From positions 62,001-126,000 of the forward strand of contig CAVTIA010000014.1 in NCBI GenBank assembly GCA_963734635.1: DNA of 64,000 nt, in the 5' to 3' direction. Under the pieces are notes generated by a model. The model was not told the origin of the DNA. It saw nothing but the letters and a program-made list of their open reading frames with translations, and made no database searches. Source of the DNA: DATCJA01 sp963734635 (GTDB lineage Bacteria > Acidobacteriota > Vicinamibacteria > Vicinamibacterales > UBA2999). A program made the position numbers and the translations under genes. This document shows, piece by piece, positions 35,582-44,249 of this stretch (within the stretch, counting starts at the first letter, position 1; each line of letters begins with the position of its first letter).

Positions 35582-36808
35582 TCAGCGCGCCGCCCGTTCG
35601 AGGTAGTCGCGCGTGAACGCGCCGATGTCGGCGAAGATCGACGCGAGCTCGGCGGGGTCGGCGAGAAACACGATGCGGAAGCTGCCCAGTTCTGGAGGCA
35701 TTCCAAAGCCGGACCCATAGACGCACAGAATTCCCGTGGCGCGCAGCAGGGCGAGGACGTAATCCTCGTCGGTGCGTCCCGGCGGGAGCGACACAGCCGG
35801 CATCGCGTAGAACGCTGCGCGCGGCGGGACGCATTTCATTCCCGGGATGGCGTTGAGCGAATTGGTCGTTACCCGGGCACGTTCGGACAAAGCGCGCCGG
35901 AACATCACTTGATGGGACCGGTCACCCGTCAACGCTGCGACGATGGCATGCTGCATCGGCCCTGGGCTGCACAGACGACCGTCGGCCAGCTTCCTCATGG
36001 CCGCCAGAACGCCATCGAGGCGCGGTGTCGCGCCGACGACCATCCAGCCCGCTCGCCACCCAGGAGCCAGGTAGGCTTTCGACAAGCTCGACAGTGAGAT
36101 AATCGGCGCCTCCGGCGCCAGCGAGGCCAGAAGGGGGACCGGACCGTCGAATCCGAGCTCCGCGTACACCTCATCGGCCACAATCGTCAGGCTATGTCGA
36201 TCTGCGAACTCGATGAGTGCGCGTCGGACGGAAGTCGGGTAGACCGCGCCGGTCGGATTGTTCGGATCGATCACGACCAAGACGCGCGTGCGTGGAGTGA
36301 CCAGGGTGCGCAGATGATCGAAATCGGGAAGCCATTCGTGGTTCGGGTCGGTCCGGTAGTAGCGAGGCTGCGCGTTGATGGTGGCCAGTACCGCCGTGTA
36401 AAGAGGGTACGTGGGCATCGGGACGAGAACTTCATCGCCCTCGTCAACGAGCGCGTTCAGCGCGAGATCGATGCCTTCAGACGTACCGGTGGTGATGAGG
36501 ACCCGGTCCGGTGAGGCCGTCATGCCGCGCGAGGCAAAATCAGCCGCCACGGCTTCCCGCGCCGCCGCGATGCCGTTCGAGGGCAGGTACCCGTTATGGC
36601 CGTCCGCCATCGCACGCTGGACGGCGTCTATCATGTGCTGCGGCGTCTGGAATCCAAACGCCACGGGGTCGCCGATATTGAGATAGCGCACACGCATGCC
36701 GCTGGCTTCAACGGCCCGCGCTTCGGCGACGATGTTACGGATTGCATACGAAAAGCGGCCAACCCGTGCGGCAACCGGAATCGGTCGCGCGGCCTTTGAC
36801 GTCAGCAT
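35582..36808 (-). CDS. PLP-dependent class I/II aminotransferase (alanine/aspartate-type)
   Basis: A 408-residue fold-type I aminotransferase. Visible motifs are NIGDPVAFGF, GTSEGIDLALNALV, PTYPLY, IDPNNPTGA, IVADEVYAELGFD and the Schiff-base Lys in SSLSKAYLAPGWRAGW. The AlaA-like pattern suggests alanine or aspartate as amino donor. The gene is the first of a minus-strand run with the AI-2E-type transporter and membrane protein. Its upstream region holds a dyad (36821-36898) shared with a divergent VWA gene. Confidence 0.9.
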   Translation of the reverse strand: MLTSKAARPIPVAARVGRFSYAIRNIVAEARAVEASGMRVRYLNIGDPVAFGFQTPQHMIDAVQRAMADGHNGYLPSNGIAAAREAVAADFASRGMTASPDRVLITTGTSEGIDLALNALVDEGDEVLVPMPTYPLYTAVLATINAQPRYYRTDPNHEWLPDFDHLRTLVTPRTRVLVVIDPNNPTGAVYPTSVRRALIEFADRHSLTIVADEVYAELGFDGPVPLLASLAPEAPIISLSSLSKAYLAPGWRAGWMVVGATPRLDGVLAAMRKLADGRLCSPGPMQHAIVAALTGDRSHQVMFRRALSERARVTTNSLNAIPGMKCVPPRAAFYAMPAVSLPPGRTDEDYVLALLRATGILCVYGSGFGMPPELGSFRIVFLADPAELASIFADIGAFTRDYLERAAR

Positions 36809-36820
36809 TCTCGGTCCATC

Positions 36821-36898
36821 TTACACGGGGCACCGGTCGGGGCCCCGAACAGCTCGTCAATTACATAGATCACGGCCGTTACGTGTAAGAATTACACG
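36821..36898. promoter_or_regulatory. Triplicate TTACACG half-sites between aminotransferase and VWA genes
   Basis: CGTGTAA-GAA-TTACACG at 36882-36898 is a perfect 7-bp dyad. A third TTACACG copy lies at 36821-36827, just above the aminotransferase start. The spacing suggests a transcription-factor site controlling the divergent genes; the factor is unknown. Confidence 0.5.
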
Positions 36899-37000
36899 AT
36901 TCTGCCCGTCTCGGACGATTCCCGGACGCGCCTCGATCGGCTTAGTTGTTGAATCTATTGGGCTAAGCGGAATGGCAAGGCGATTGAACATAGCGCGGCC

Positions 37001-37975
37001 GTGACGCGGTTCCTCGTAGCTCTCCCAAGTCTGATCGCCGTGGTCGTTGCGACGCTGGGGGGTGCTGTGTACGCGGCCCAAGGTACAAGCGACCCTGCGA
37101 ATCAGCGGCCGACGGTGACGTTCCGGGCGGGCGTCGAAGTCGTGAGCATTACGGCCGCGGTTCGCGATGGCCGCGGGCGGATTGTCAAGAACCTGAAACG
37201 GAGCGACTTCGAGGTCATCGACCGCGGCAACACGCGGGAAATCCGCGAGTTCTACACGGGTGAGGCGCCGATCAGCCTGGCCGTGCTGCTCGACATCAGT
37301 GGCAGCATGGCGGTCAACCGGAACATCGACCGCGCCCGTCACGCCGTCGGTGCAGCGATGGGCTTGCTGAACGCCGGGCGTGACGAAGCGGCGCTGTTTA
37401 CTTTTGACGCCACCCTGCGCGAAGTCGTGCCGTTCACTCGCGAGGTCGACCGTGTTCGCCATGTGAATCTTGAAGGACGGCCGTGGGGAATGACGTCGCT
37501 GTACGACGCGGTGGGAGCCGCGGCCAAGACCGTCTCTGCGAGAACCAACCGGCACCGCGCGTTGCTCGTGGTGACTGACGGCGTCGATACCGGCAGCAAA
37601 CTCACCGCATCGGAAGTGTCGGGCATCGCGAGCTCGATCGACGTGCCCGTCTACCTGCTCACCGTCGTCAGCCCGCTCGATCATCCGGGCGGGGAATTGT
37701 CGGTGGTGGCCGCCGACGGCGCTTCGACGAGTACGGCGACGCTTGCGGATCTCGCGCGCTGGACCGGCGGCAGCATGCGCGTGATCAGCATGCCCGAGCA
37801 CGTCGATGAAGGCGTTGCCGACATGTTCGAGGAACTGCGATACCAGTACCTCATCACGTTCGAGCCAGATCCCAGTCCGGGATGGCACCCGCTCGAAATC
37901 CGCACCCGTAACAAGAACCTGACTGTCCTCGCGCGTGGCGGGTACATGTCTGGCCCGGCGCGATCGGAAGATTAA
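37001..37975 (+). CDS. Secreted VWA-domain protein
   Basis: A 324-residue exported protein with an N-terminal signal (FLVALPSLIAVVVATLGGAVYA). It has an N-terminal beta segment (VVSITAAVRDGRGRIVKNLKRSDFEV), as in acidobacterial VWA proteins, and a VWA domain (about 80-290). The MIDAS motif DISGSM, the Thr in GMTSLYDAV and the Asp in VVTDGVDTG are present, so metal-dependent ligand binding is plausible. The C-terminus reads YQYLITFEPDP with LEIRTRNK, another recurrent feature of the group. Start is a GTG at 37001. It is probably independent of the OmpA-like gene 37 bases downstream. Confidence 0.8.
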   Translation: MTRFLVALPSLIAVVVATLGGAVYAAQGTSDPANQRPTVTFRAGVEVVSITAAVRDGRGRIVKNLKRSDFEVIDRGNTREIREFYTGEAPISLAVLLDISGSMAVNRNIDRARHAVGAAMGLLNAGRDEAALFTFDATLREVVPFTREVDRVRHVNLEGRPWGMTSLYDAVGAAAKTVSARTNRHRALLVVTDGVDTGSKLTASEVSGIASSIDVPVYLLTVVSPLDHPGGELSVVAADGASTSTATLADLARWTGGSMRVISMPEHVDEGVADMFEELRYQYLITFEPDPSPGWHPLEIRTRNKNLTVLARGGYMSGPARSED

Positions 37976-38012
37976 TCACGACAGACGATCACAACCTGGA
38001 GGAGAGAGAATC

Positions 38013-38720
38013 ATGCGGAAGATGTTGTTAACGGCATCGATCATCACACTGACGGTGGCGATCGTGCCTGCGTGCGCTACCAAGGGGTTCGTACGAGAGG
38101 AAGTTGGCGCGGTAAATACGAAAGTCGATACGCTGGGCGGCACCGTTGAGCAGGCGCAGCAGCGCATCGGGCAAAACGAGACCCGCATCGGCGCAGTGGA
38201 TCAGAAAGCGGAGGCCGCAGGCAAGGCGGCGGCAGCAGCCCAGTCGAGTGCGACCGAAGCCCGTACGGCTGCGACAACCGCACAAGGCGCGGCTGACAAG
38301 GCTCAGGCTTCAGCCTCCGCCGTTAATGGACGCGTCGACGCCGTTGTCGCCGCGTCACGGCGTCTCATCTATGAGGTGACCCTCAGCGAAGATCAGGGGA
38401 ACTTCAAGTTCGGCAGCTTCGAACTTCCACCTGAGGCGAAGGCGCGGCTGGATGAGGTCGTCAACAAACTTAAGGGAGATCCGCAGAACGTGTTCCTCGA
38501 GATCGAGGGACACACTGACAACGTTGGATCGGTCGACGGCAACGAGCGGCTGGGCATGGAACGCGCCGAGACCGTGAAGCGGTACCTGTACGAACAGCAT
38601 CAGATCCCGCTGCACAAGATGAACGTCATCAGCTTCGGCGAGGCGAAGCCGGTTGCGCCGAACAACACCCGCGACGGTCGCTCGATGAACCGCCGGGTCG
38701 TGCTGAAGGTCCTTTCGTAA
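38013..38720 (+). CDS. OmpA/Pal-family lipoprotein with Ala-rich coiled coil
   Basis: A 235-residue protein beginning with a lipoprotein signal whose Cys is in AIVPACATK. A coiled region rich in Ala (about 30-110: VNTKVDTLGGTVEQAQQRI, GKAAAAAQSSATEARTAATTA) leads to an OmpA C-terminal peptidoglycan-binding domain (about 125-235) with EIEGHTDNVGS and NRRVVLKVL. It likely links the outer membrane to the cell wall. The ribosome-binding site GGAGG precedes the ATG at 38013. The gene is followed by a REP-like pair in the convergent gap. Confidence 0.88.
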   Translation: MRKMLLTASIITLTVAIVPACATKGFVREEVGAVNTKVDTLGGTVEQAQQRIGQNETRIGAVDQKAEAAGKAAAAAQSSATEARTAATTAQGAADKAQASASAVNGRVDAVVAASRRLIYEVTLSEDQGNFKFGSFELPPEAKARLDEVVNKLKGDPQNVFLEIEGHTDNVGSVDGNERLGMERAETVKRYLYEQHQIPLHKMNVISFGEAKPVAPNNTRDGRSMNRRVVLKVLS

Positions 38721-38731
38721 GGCCAGCGTTC

Positions 38732-38817
38732 CCGGAAGCCTGAAGGCTTCCGGCTACCCGTCGACGTCGTCCGAACATGCGACATCTACGGTAGCCGGAG
38801 ACCTTTAGGTCTCCGGG
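38732..38817. repeat. Head-to-head pair of REP-like palindromes
   Basis: Unit 1 (38732-38758) is the perfect stem CCGGAAGCCT/AGGCTTCCGG followed by CTACC. Unit 2 (38790-38816) is GGTAG followed by CCGGAGACCT/AGGTCTCCGG. The heads face each other across about 31 bases. The pair lies between convergent genes, where it could act as a bidirectional terminator. Confidence 0.85.
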
Positions 38818-38824
38818 AATTCCC

Positions 38825-39475
38825 TCATCGCAACTTAGCCAGATCAATCCGCACCTTCGACAGCTCTTTCTTCGACTCCTCAATCACCACGTCATACATT
38901 GCGCTCGGATCGAGTTGCTGACCGTCGAACGTGACGATCACAGTGCCGCCTGTCAGCGGCTCGCCGCCGGAGGGCAGGCTTGGAGCTATCGGATAGGGCA
39001 GCGGAATTCCGCCGCTGCCGAGGCGCTGCCCGAATCGCGGAATGCGCTGTTGCACGCGCGGTTCGATCCGAGCCGGCACGTCGAGAGGGACGAGCACCGC
39101 GACGTATGGGGGGACTCCGACGTACGTGTTCTGCGGATGGTAACTCAGCTCGACAAAGATCTGCAGGTCGTCACCGTGTTCCGCGAGCGCCGTCAGTGCG
39201 TCGCGCTGCCTGAACAGCCGGTCACCGAGCCGCGCCCGTTCTTCGACGGCAAGCTCCACTCGACGGAAGGGCGTCACGAGGTCGATGTAGTCCAGCGGCG
39301 GCCGGCCGATGTTGATTCGATAGGGCTGGTGAAACCGGCGGCGCACGGCCTCGTCGCGTGACTGGCCGAGAGCGACCGCTTCATCGATGGCGCGCAGGTC
39401 GGGGACGCGTTCGTACGCGACGACTGCTGTCGTGATGAGAGCCGCAACGACTATTCGAAGGATCGCGCGCGCCAC
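38825..39475 (-). CDS. Membrane-anchored hypothetical protein
   Basis: A 216-residue protein with one N-terminal membrane segment (AILRIVVAALITTAVVAY). The rest is a predicted exported domain with no recognised motif; it contains YHPQNTYVGVPPYVAVLV and a Pro/Gly-rich region (SGGIPLPYPIAPSLPSGGEP), and ends in VTFDGQQLDPSAMYDVVIEESKKEL. I use the GTG at 39475 because the longer in-frame extension is antisense to the dehydrogenase. Function unknown. Confidence 0.65.
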   Translation of the reverse strand: MARAILRIVVAALITTAVVAYERVPDLRAIDEAVALGQSRDEAVRRRFHQPYRINIGRPPLDYIDLVTPFRRVELAVEERARLGDRLFRQRDALTALAEHGDDLQIFVELSYHPQNTYVGVPPYVAVLVPLDVPARIEPRVQQRIPRFGQRLGSGGIPLPYPIAPSLPSGGEPLTGGTVIVTFDGQQLDPSAMYDVVIEESKKELSKVRIDLAKLR

Positions 39476-39518
39476 CGGTGAGAATCGTAGCGCACCCGGA
39501 TAGACTGTGGGCGGCGAA

Positions 39519-40259
39519 ATGGATCTTACGGACCGCGTTGCGCTCGTGACGGGCGGCCGGCGAATCGGGATTGTCGTAGCACGGGAACTGGCCCGATCGG
39601 GGGCGGATGTTGCGCTCGTGTATCGCCGCTCTCGCCCTGAGGCAGACGAGGCCGCCGATGCGGTGCGCACCGTGGGTCGGCGTGCGCTCGTACTGCAGGC
39701 CGATCTGACAGATGCAGACGCGTGCTCACGGGTGGTTGACGATGCGGTGCGAGAGTTCGGGCGACTCGACGTGCTCGTCAACATGGCGTCGCGATACGAA
39801 GTCAAGGCATTGGACGATCTCTCCATCGAAGACTGGGACGCGCAGCTTGCGGTTGAGCTGCGCGCCGCCTGGCTCTGCGCGAAAGCGGCAATACCGCACA
39901 TGCGAGGATTGCGCGGGGGGCGCATCATCAACTTTGCCGACTGGGTCGCTGCGAGCGGCCGGCCGCGCTATCGAGGGTATCTCCCGTACTACGTCGCCAA
40001 AGCGGGCGTCATCGCCTTGACTCAGGCCCTGGCGCTCGAGCTCGCATCAGATCGGATCCTGGTGAATGCCATCGCGCCCGGACCGATTATTCCACCCGAG
40101 GGCACGTCGGCCGAGGAGGCAGCCCAAGTTGAACGCGCGACGCCGCTCGGACGATGGGGCGGCGAGATCGAAATCGCGAAAATCGTGTTGGCGCTTGTCG
40201 AGAGCGATTTCGTCACCGGCGAGACGATTCGCGTCGACGGCGGCCGTCACCTGAAGTAG
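39519..40259 (+). CDS. Short-chain dehydrogenase/reductase, possibly pteridine-reductase-like
   Basis: About 246 residues. The Rossmann start VALVTGGRRIGIVVARELARSG has an Arg in the cofactor loop, a pattern seen in FolM/PTR1-like reductases that prefer NADPH. The catalytic pair is Tyr-x3-Lys in YYVAKAGV; the catalytic Ser position reads INFADWVAASG. The C-terminus VTGETIRVDGGRH is standard for the family. Substrate cannot be fixed. The ATG at 39519 is preferred over a GTG at 39507. Confidence 0.85.
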   Translation: MDLTDRVALVTGGRRIGIVVARELARSGADVALVYRRSRPEADEAADAVRTVGRRALVLQADLTDADACSRVVDDAVREFGRLDVLVNMASRYEVKALDDLSIEDWDAQLAVELRAAWLCAKAAIPHMRGLRGGRIINFADWVAASGRPRYRGYLPYYVAKAGVIALTQALALELASDRILVNAIAPGPIIPPEGTSAEEAAQVERATPLGRWGGEIEIAKIVLALVESDFVTGETIRVDGGRHLK

Positions 40260-40280
40260 GGCGGGCCTTTACGGCCCGCC
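40260..40280 (+). terminator. Hairpin after the dehydrogenase gene
   Basis: GGCGGGCC and GGCCCGCC form an 8-bp stem with loop TTTAC, starting at the stop codon. There is no T-run, so termination efficiency is uncertain. Confidence 0.45.
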
Positions 40281-40291
40281 GACCACGGGTA

Positions 40292-40321
40292 AGTCAAAGG
40301 TCAAAAGGCAAAGGTCAAAGG
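40292..40321. repeat. Short tandem repeat of a CAAAGGT-like heptamer
   Basis: Four tandem units (AGTCAAAGGTCAAAAGGC, then AAAGGTCAAAGG) share the core CAAAGG with a 6- to 8-base period. It is intergenic, between the SDR and the kinase. Confidence 0.7.
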
Positions 40322-40387
40322 TGCAGGGAGTGCGAATTCCGGATGCGCGAGCCGCATCGTCTACGCGGATTGAGTCGCGTACGTCGT

Positions 40388-40405
40388 GTCCGGCTTCAGC
40401 CGGAC
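40388..40405. terminator. Hairpin just downstream of the kinase stop
   Basis: GTCCGGC and GCCGGAC form a perfect 7-bp stem with loop TTCA, 14 bases past the kinase stop on the minus strand. There is no U-run. The TTCA loop resembles that of the REP-like units. Confidence 0.4.
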
Positions 40406-40418
40406 CATTTATCGGGTA

Positions 40419-43185
40419 TCAGCGGTTCAGCAGAGACGTCCAATTCAGGACCACCGTCAACGGTGTCTCTCCTGGCGCCGCGTTCTCCGCTCCGAGTTGG
40501 CGCGCGACAAGGAACCGATTTCCGTCAGAGCTCACTGCATACTGAAACACCATCGGTAAGCCTCCGTGAAGGGACGAGGCGGCGTACGCGTCAAAGAGCG
40601 CCGCAGGAACGCCGAACTTCAACCCGGCGCCTGCCGGTTCCAGCGTGACCGACATCATCGCCTGCTGGCTGGCACTACCCTGTGGTGCGTGGAGATAGAA
40701 AAGCTCCCTTCCGTCGCGCCGCCAGCGGGGCTGTATACCGCCGTCTGTCGAGACCGCATACCTGGTTGAAGGCGAGGGAAAACTCTGGACGTAAATCTCG
40801 TTACGGCCCGATTCAATCGAGCTGTACGCCATCCAACGCGCGTCCGGTGACAGTTGGCCGTACGTCAGGTTGAACGGAATCTGGAGATACGGAGACGCGC
40901 TTTGCGCGTCCGAAAGCCTCATTACGAAGAAGTCTCCCTGTGACGCGCCATTGACGAGACGAATGACAACACTCTGCCCATCGGGCAGGATGCTCAATGG
41001 CGTGAGGAAGCTCTTGGATTCGTACAGCTGCCGTTCGGTTCCCACCCCGGACGATTCCCTTTCGTATAATCTCCACGAGGTGCCAACCTGCCGGCTGAAG
41101 ACAATGCGCCGGCCATCCGGCGACCAGACGGGCGACATACTGTGGGTGGCATCGAGCGTCAAACGCGCTGTCGACCCTCGCACCAAATCGAGCAGCCAAA
41201 GGTCACCGCCGGCTTGACGCTCCTCGCGATGTACCGCAACCTGCCGATCATCTGGCGAGAGCTCGATGCCGCGGTACGTAGACGGCATTCCAATCGAACC
41301 AAGTTGCTGACCAGAGCGATCCAACCAAACGAGCTGCGAGTCGGCCTCCAGCCCCCCCGCTGCTGGCCGATGCACCAGCACGCCCGTGTCCGACACTGTT
41401 ATCCCGATGCGACCGTTGAGAGTCCCCGAAACGCCTTCGGCGATCTGGATGGGGGTGCCCTGGAGTTCGAGCGCATCGACGTCGAAGCGCTGCACCATCA
41501 ACGCGCCGTCGCTCACCCAGAACAGATGATCCGGAGGTGCGAAATACACCATGAATTGCGATTTCAACACCAATTTGCGTTCCGCCGAGTCGAGTGCTCC
41601 CGCATAGATCGCCACGTCTTCAGGGTCACCGAACGCCAAATAGAGGAAGTGCCGGCCGTCCGGCAAGAATTGAGGCCAGAGGTGAGCGCTTTCGTTTCGC
41701 GAGTCATCGAGCGTCGTGACCTGCGAGAGCGTGCCTCCGTCGGCGGACACGCGCTGCAGGCCCTTGGTGGCCACCGAACCGACGAGGATCACACCCTCCT
41801 GGTTCCAGGATCCGCCGAAGTTGTTCCCTGGAATGGCCGCGATTGTCTGGACGCTGGTACTGGCGATATCGACCTTCTTGAGCTTGCCATCCGCAAAGAA
41901 GCCGACGTAACGGCTGTCTGGAGACCAGAACGGCTGCTGCACCGGTTCAGCGCCGGCAGGAGCATCTGTATTGGGAACGGCTCTGGCCTCGAGCGAATCG
42001 AGTTTGCGAAGCCATAGCAGTTCGGGCTTGCCATCTCGCAGATTCACCGTGAACGCGAGGTATTGACCGTCCGGAGATATCGCCATGCGCGGCGTGTTGT
42101 TGGCCCCCGGGAAAATGCCTCCGGCCGGCGGCGGAACATGGAACTGGACGACAGGCGACGCCTGCGGCGAGCGCGAGAGCTGAAGAGCGGCAAGAACGAC
42201 AGTGGTAACCAGAAGCACGAAGGCCACGGCCCATGGCATGCTCCGGCGCAATCTAGACGCGCCGAAAGTAACCCCCGCTGGCGCAGCCAGCGTTGATTCG
42301 GAATGTCCAGAGAGCGCCTCCAGCGCAAAACCCAGATCCGCCGCCGACTGAAATCTCTCGGCAGGACCTTTCTCGAGACAGCGATCGACGATTCGGTCCA
42401 GGGCCGGCGGAATGTGGCGCTCCGCAAGCGGAAGATCCGGCGGGTTCTCTTTCAGAATCGCCGTCATTGTCTCGACGGCGGTTTCGCGCTGAAATGCACG
42501 CCGTCCCGAAAGCATCTCGTAGAGCACGGTGCCGAACGCAAAGATGTCCGCGCGATGGTCGGCGGCCACCCCCCGGACTTGCTCGGGCGACATGTATCCG
42601 ATTGTTCCCAGCACCATCCCCGGCTGCGTGTCCGGCCTGGCCTGAGCCAGGTCGAAGGCCGGCGTTGTCGGTAAGGCGGTGGCGCCGACAGGGGCTCCCT
42701 CGGGCTGTGTCAGCTTCGCGAGACCGAAGTCGAGGACCTTCAGGCGACCGTCGCTCGTAACGAAGACGTTCTCCGGTTTCAGATCGCGATGGACGATCCC
42801 CTTCTCGTGCGCGGCGGCCATACCACGTGCAATCTGAATCGCGTACTCGACGGCCTTGCGGACGGGCAACACTCCGCCGGCGAGGCGTTCGCGCAGCGTC
42901 TCCCCGTCGAGCAGTTCAGAAACGATGTACGGTGAGCCATCGTGCTGACCGATGTCGAAGACAGCAAGGATATTCGGATGGTTCAGCGTGGCAGCAGCCC
43001 GGGCTTCCAGTTCGAACCGCTGCAATCGCTCGGGATCACCTGACCATGCGATCGGCAACACCTTGATTGCGACATCGCGACCAAGCCGCGGATCACGAGC
43101 ACGATAGACTTCCCCCATCCCGCCGGCGCCAAGAGCCGAGTGGATTTCGGTACGGGCCGATACGGGAACCGGCAGCGAGCGCCAT
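40419..43185 (-). CDS. Ser/Thr protein kinase with WD40/TolB-like beta-propeller, N-terminal +1 frameshift
   Basis: A protein kinase domain (about 1-275) carries the Gly-rich loop GMGEVYRARD, VAIKVLP, the catalytic loop VHRDLKPENVF and DFGLAKL. A membrane helix (VAFVLLVTTVVLAAL, about 305-320) follows, then an exported region of PD40/TolB-type repeats (SPDGQYLAF, SPDSRYVGF, SPDGRRIVFSR, SPDARWMAY). The in-frame ATG at 43118 would begin inside the Gly-rich loop. The true start is probably the ATG at 43185 (MALAAGSRIGPY), and one extra C at about 43148-43150 puts it out of frame. A kinase fused to a propeller is typical of Acidobacteriota. Confidence 0.87.
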
Positions 43186-43281
43186 ATCGTCTGTGAACGA
43201 GCCGGCTCATTGTAGTGAATGGCATCGCGCAGACAAAATGGGTGTTTACGCGGTTTTCTCGTCGCCCCTGTGTTCGATTTC

Positions 43282-43668
43282 CTACGTTTGAATCTTCTCC
43301 TCTGCCGGTCCGCATTTCACGTCGCCCGTCTGGACGTCGAACTGCGATCCGTGCCACCGACACTGCACCGTACCGCGCATCAGAACACCGTCCGACAACG
43401 GACCTCCCCGAGCGTGTAGCGATCGGCGAAGGCGGCGTACCCTTTGCCGGTTCGCCCGATGACGATACGCGCGTTGTCAGCGTGAACTACGTACGGGTTT
43501 CCCGTCTGAATTGTCTCCGTGTCCCTGTGCCTCTGTGGCCCGCGGCTTCGTCGCTCGCGACTTTCCCGAGCTCGTTTGCGGCACCGTTCCAACGTAGTCG
43601 ATGAGACCTGGGACGGCCGCCAGAACGCCGGCCGCAACGCCAGCGGGCACGAGGTGCTCGGCGACACG
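43282..43668 (-). pseudogene. DUF2231-Rieske [2Fe-2S] protein pseudogene
   Basis: Read in successive frames on the minus strand, the region gives a DUF2231-like membrane stretch (VAAGVLAAVPGLIDYVGTVP, about 43590-43665). A Rieske C-terminal domain follows: NARIVIGRTGKGYAAFADRYT, then GPLSDGVLMRGTVQCRWHG and FDVQTGDVKCGP, ending at the stop at 43282. The first cluster box (normally CxH) reads YTLG, so its Cys and His are lost, while the second box CRWHG is intact. At least two frameshifts separate the pieces. The 5' part is missing where the transposase remnant begins. DUF2231-Rieske fusions are known as small membrane redox proteins. Confidence 0.6.
43512..43539. repeat. Octamer-type tandem repeat within the pseudogene
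   Basis: On the minus strand three successive near-copies of an 8-base unit (CACAGAGG, CACAGGGA, CACGGAGA) lie between the DUF2231 and Rieske pieces. It is a third short-repeat family alongside the heptamer tracts. Confidence 0.6.
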
Positions 43669-44178
43669 CTAGTCGCTCGCGACGTCTCACTCCGATACGG
43701 GGCCGAAACCAGGCCCGTCAGGGCGCCCACTCCCCGGCGGTTGCGCAGCCCGCGACTGAAGAGTTCCTCCGCGAGCACCGTCGCACTCCGCGCCGCGATG
43801 CCGCGCACGCGCGCCAGCCGCTGTGCCGGCGTGCCGGGCGTCGTCGCCGACGCGCGGACCTGCTGTCGTTCCCGGCAGCGTGCCTGCTGCCGCACCGCCT
43901 CCACCTGGTGCAGCAGCGTCCACGTCTCCCGCAGCCGCGTCTGCACGCCAGGCGGCAGCGGCGCCCCGGCCCAGTCGCGCACCGCGAGGAGTCTATCGGG
44001 AAACTGCCCGTCGAGGCGAAGCCGCCCCACCCCGTGCAGCGCCAGCAGACTGTGGATCCGATTCCGATACCGCGTCCGCTCCGCCTGCAACGTCGTCAGC
44101 CCCCGACTCGCGTGAAGCGCATCCTCCCGCTCGCGCGTTGGCACGTGCTCACGTGCCCAGTCGCGTAGGTCCCAGGCT
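43669..44178 (-). mobile_element. IS110-family transposase remnant
   Basis: About 165 codons match the C-terminal half of IS110/IS116-type transposases: ERTRYRNRIHSLLALHGV, then LPPGVQTRLRETWTLLHQVEAVRQQ, RLARVRGIAARSATVLAEELF and RNRRGVGALTGLVSAPYRSE. The N-terminal DEDD domain and the end of the protein, with its essential Ser region, are missing. The right end abuts the DUF2231-Rieske pseudogene. No terminal repeats are visible, which is normal for IS110. It should be inactive. Confidence 0.75.
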
Positions 44179-44196
44179 AAAGCCGGAGCAGCACTG

Positions 44197-44247
44197 ACGA
44201 TCAGGCTACTACTACGATCAGGCTACACGTACGATCAGGCCGGGCGC
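44197..44247. repeat. Three 17-bp tandem direct repeats
   Basis: ACGATCAGGCTAC starts at 44197 and 44214, and a shorter ACGATCAGGC at 44231, at an exact 17-base period. A diverged partial copy (GGTCAGGCC) follows. The array lies between the transposase remnant and the stop of the MetF-like gene. Confidence 0.75.
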
Positions 44248-44249
44248 GG

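Noticed and set aside
43380..44144. A single 254-residue protein across the transposase and Rieske pieces
   Set aside because: The frame fuses unrelated remnants: IS110-type, then DUF2231/Rieske parts that are partly in other frames, so it is not a functional gene.
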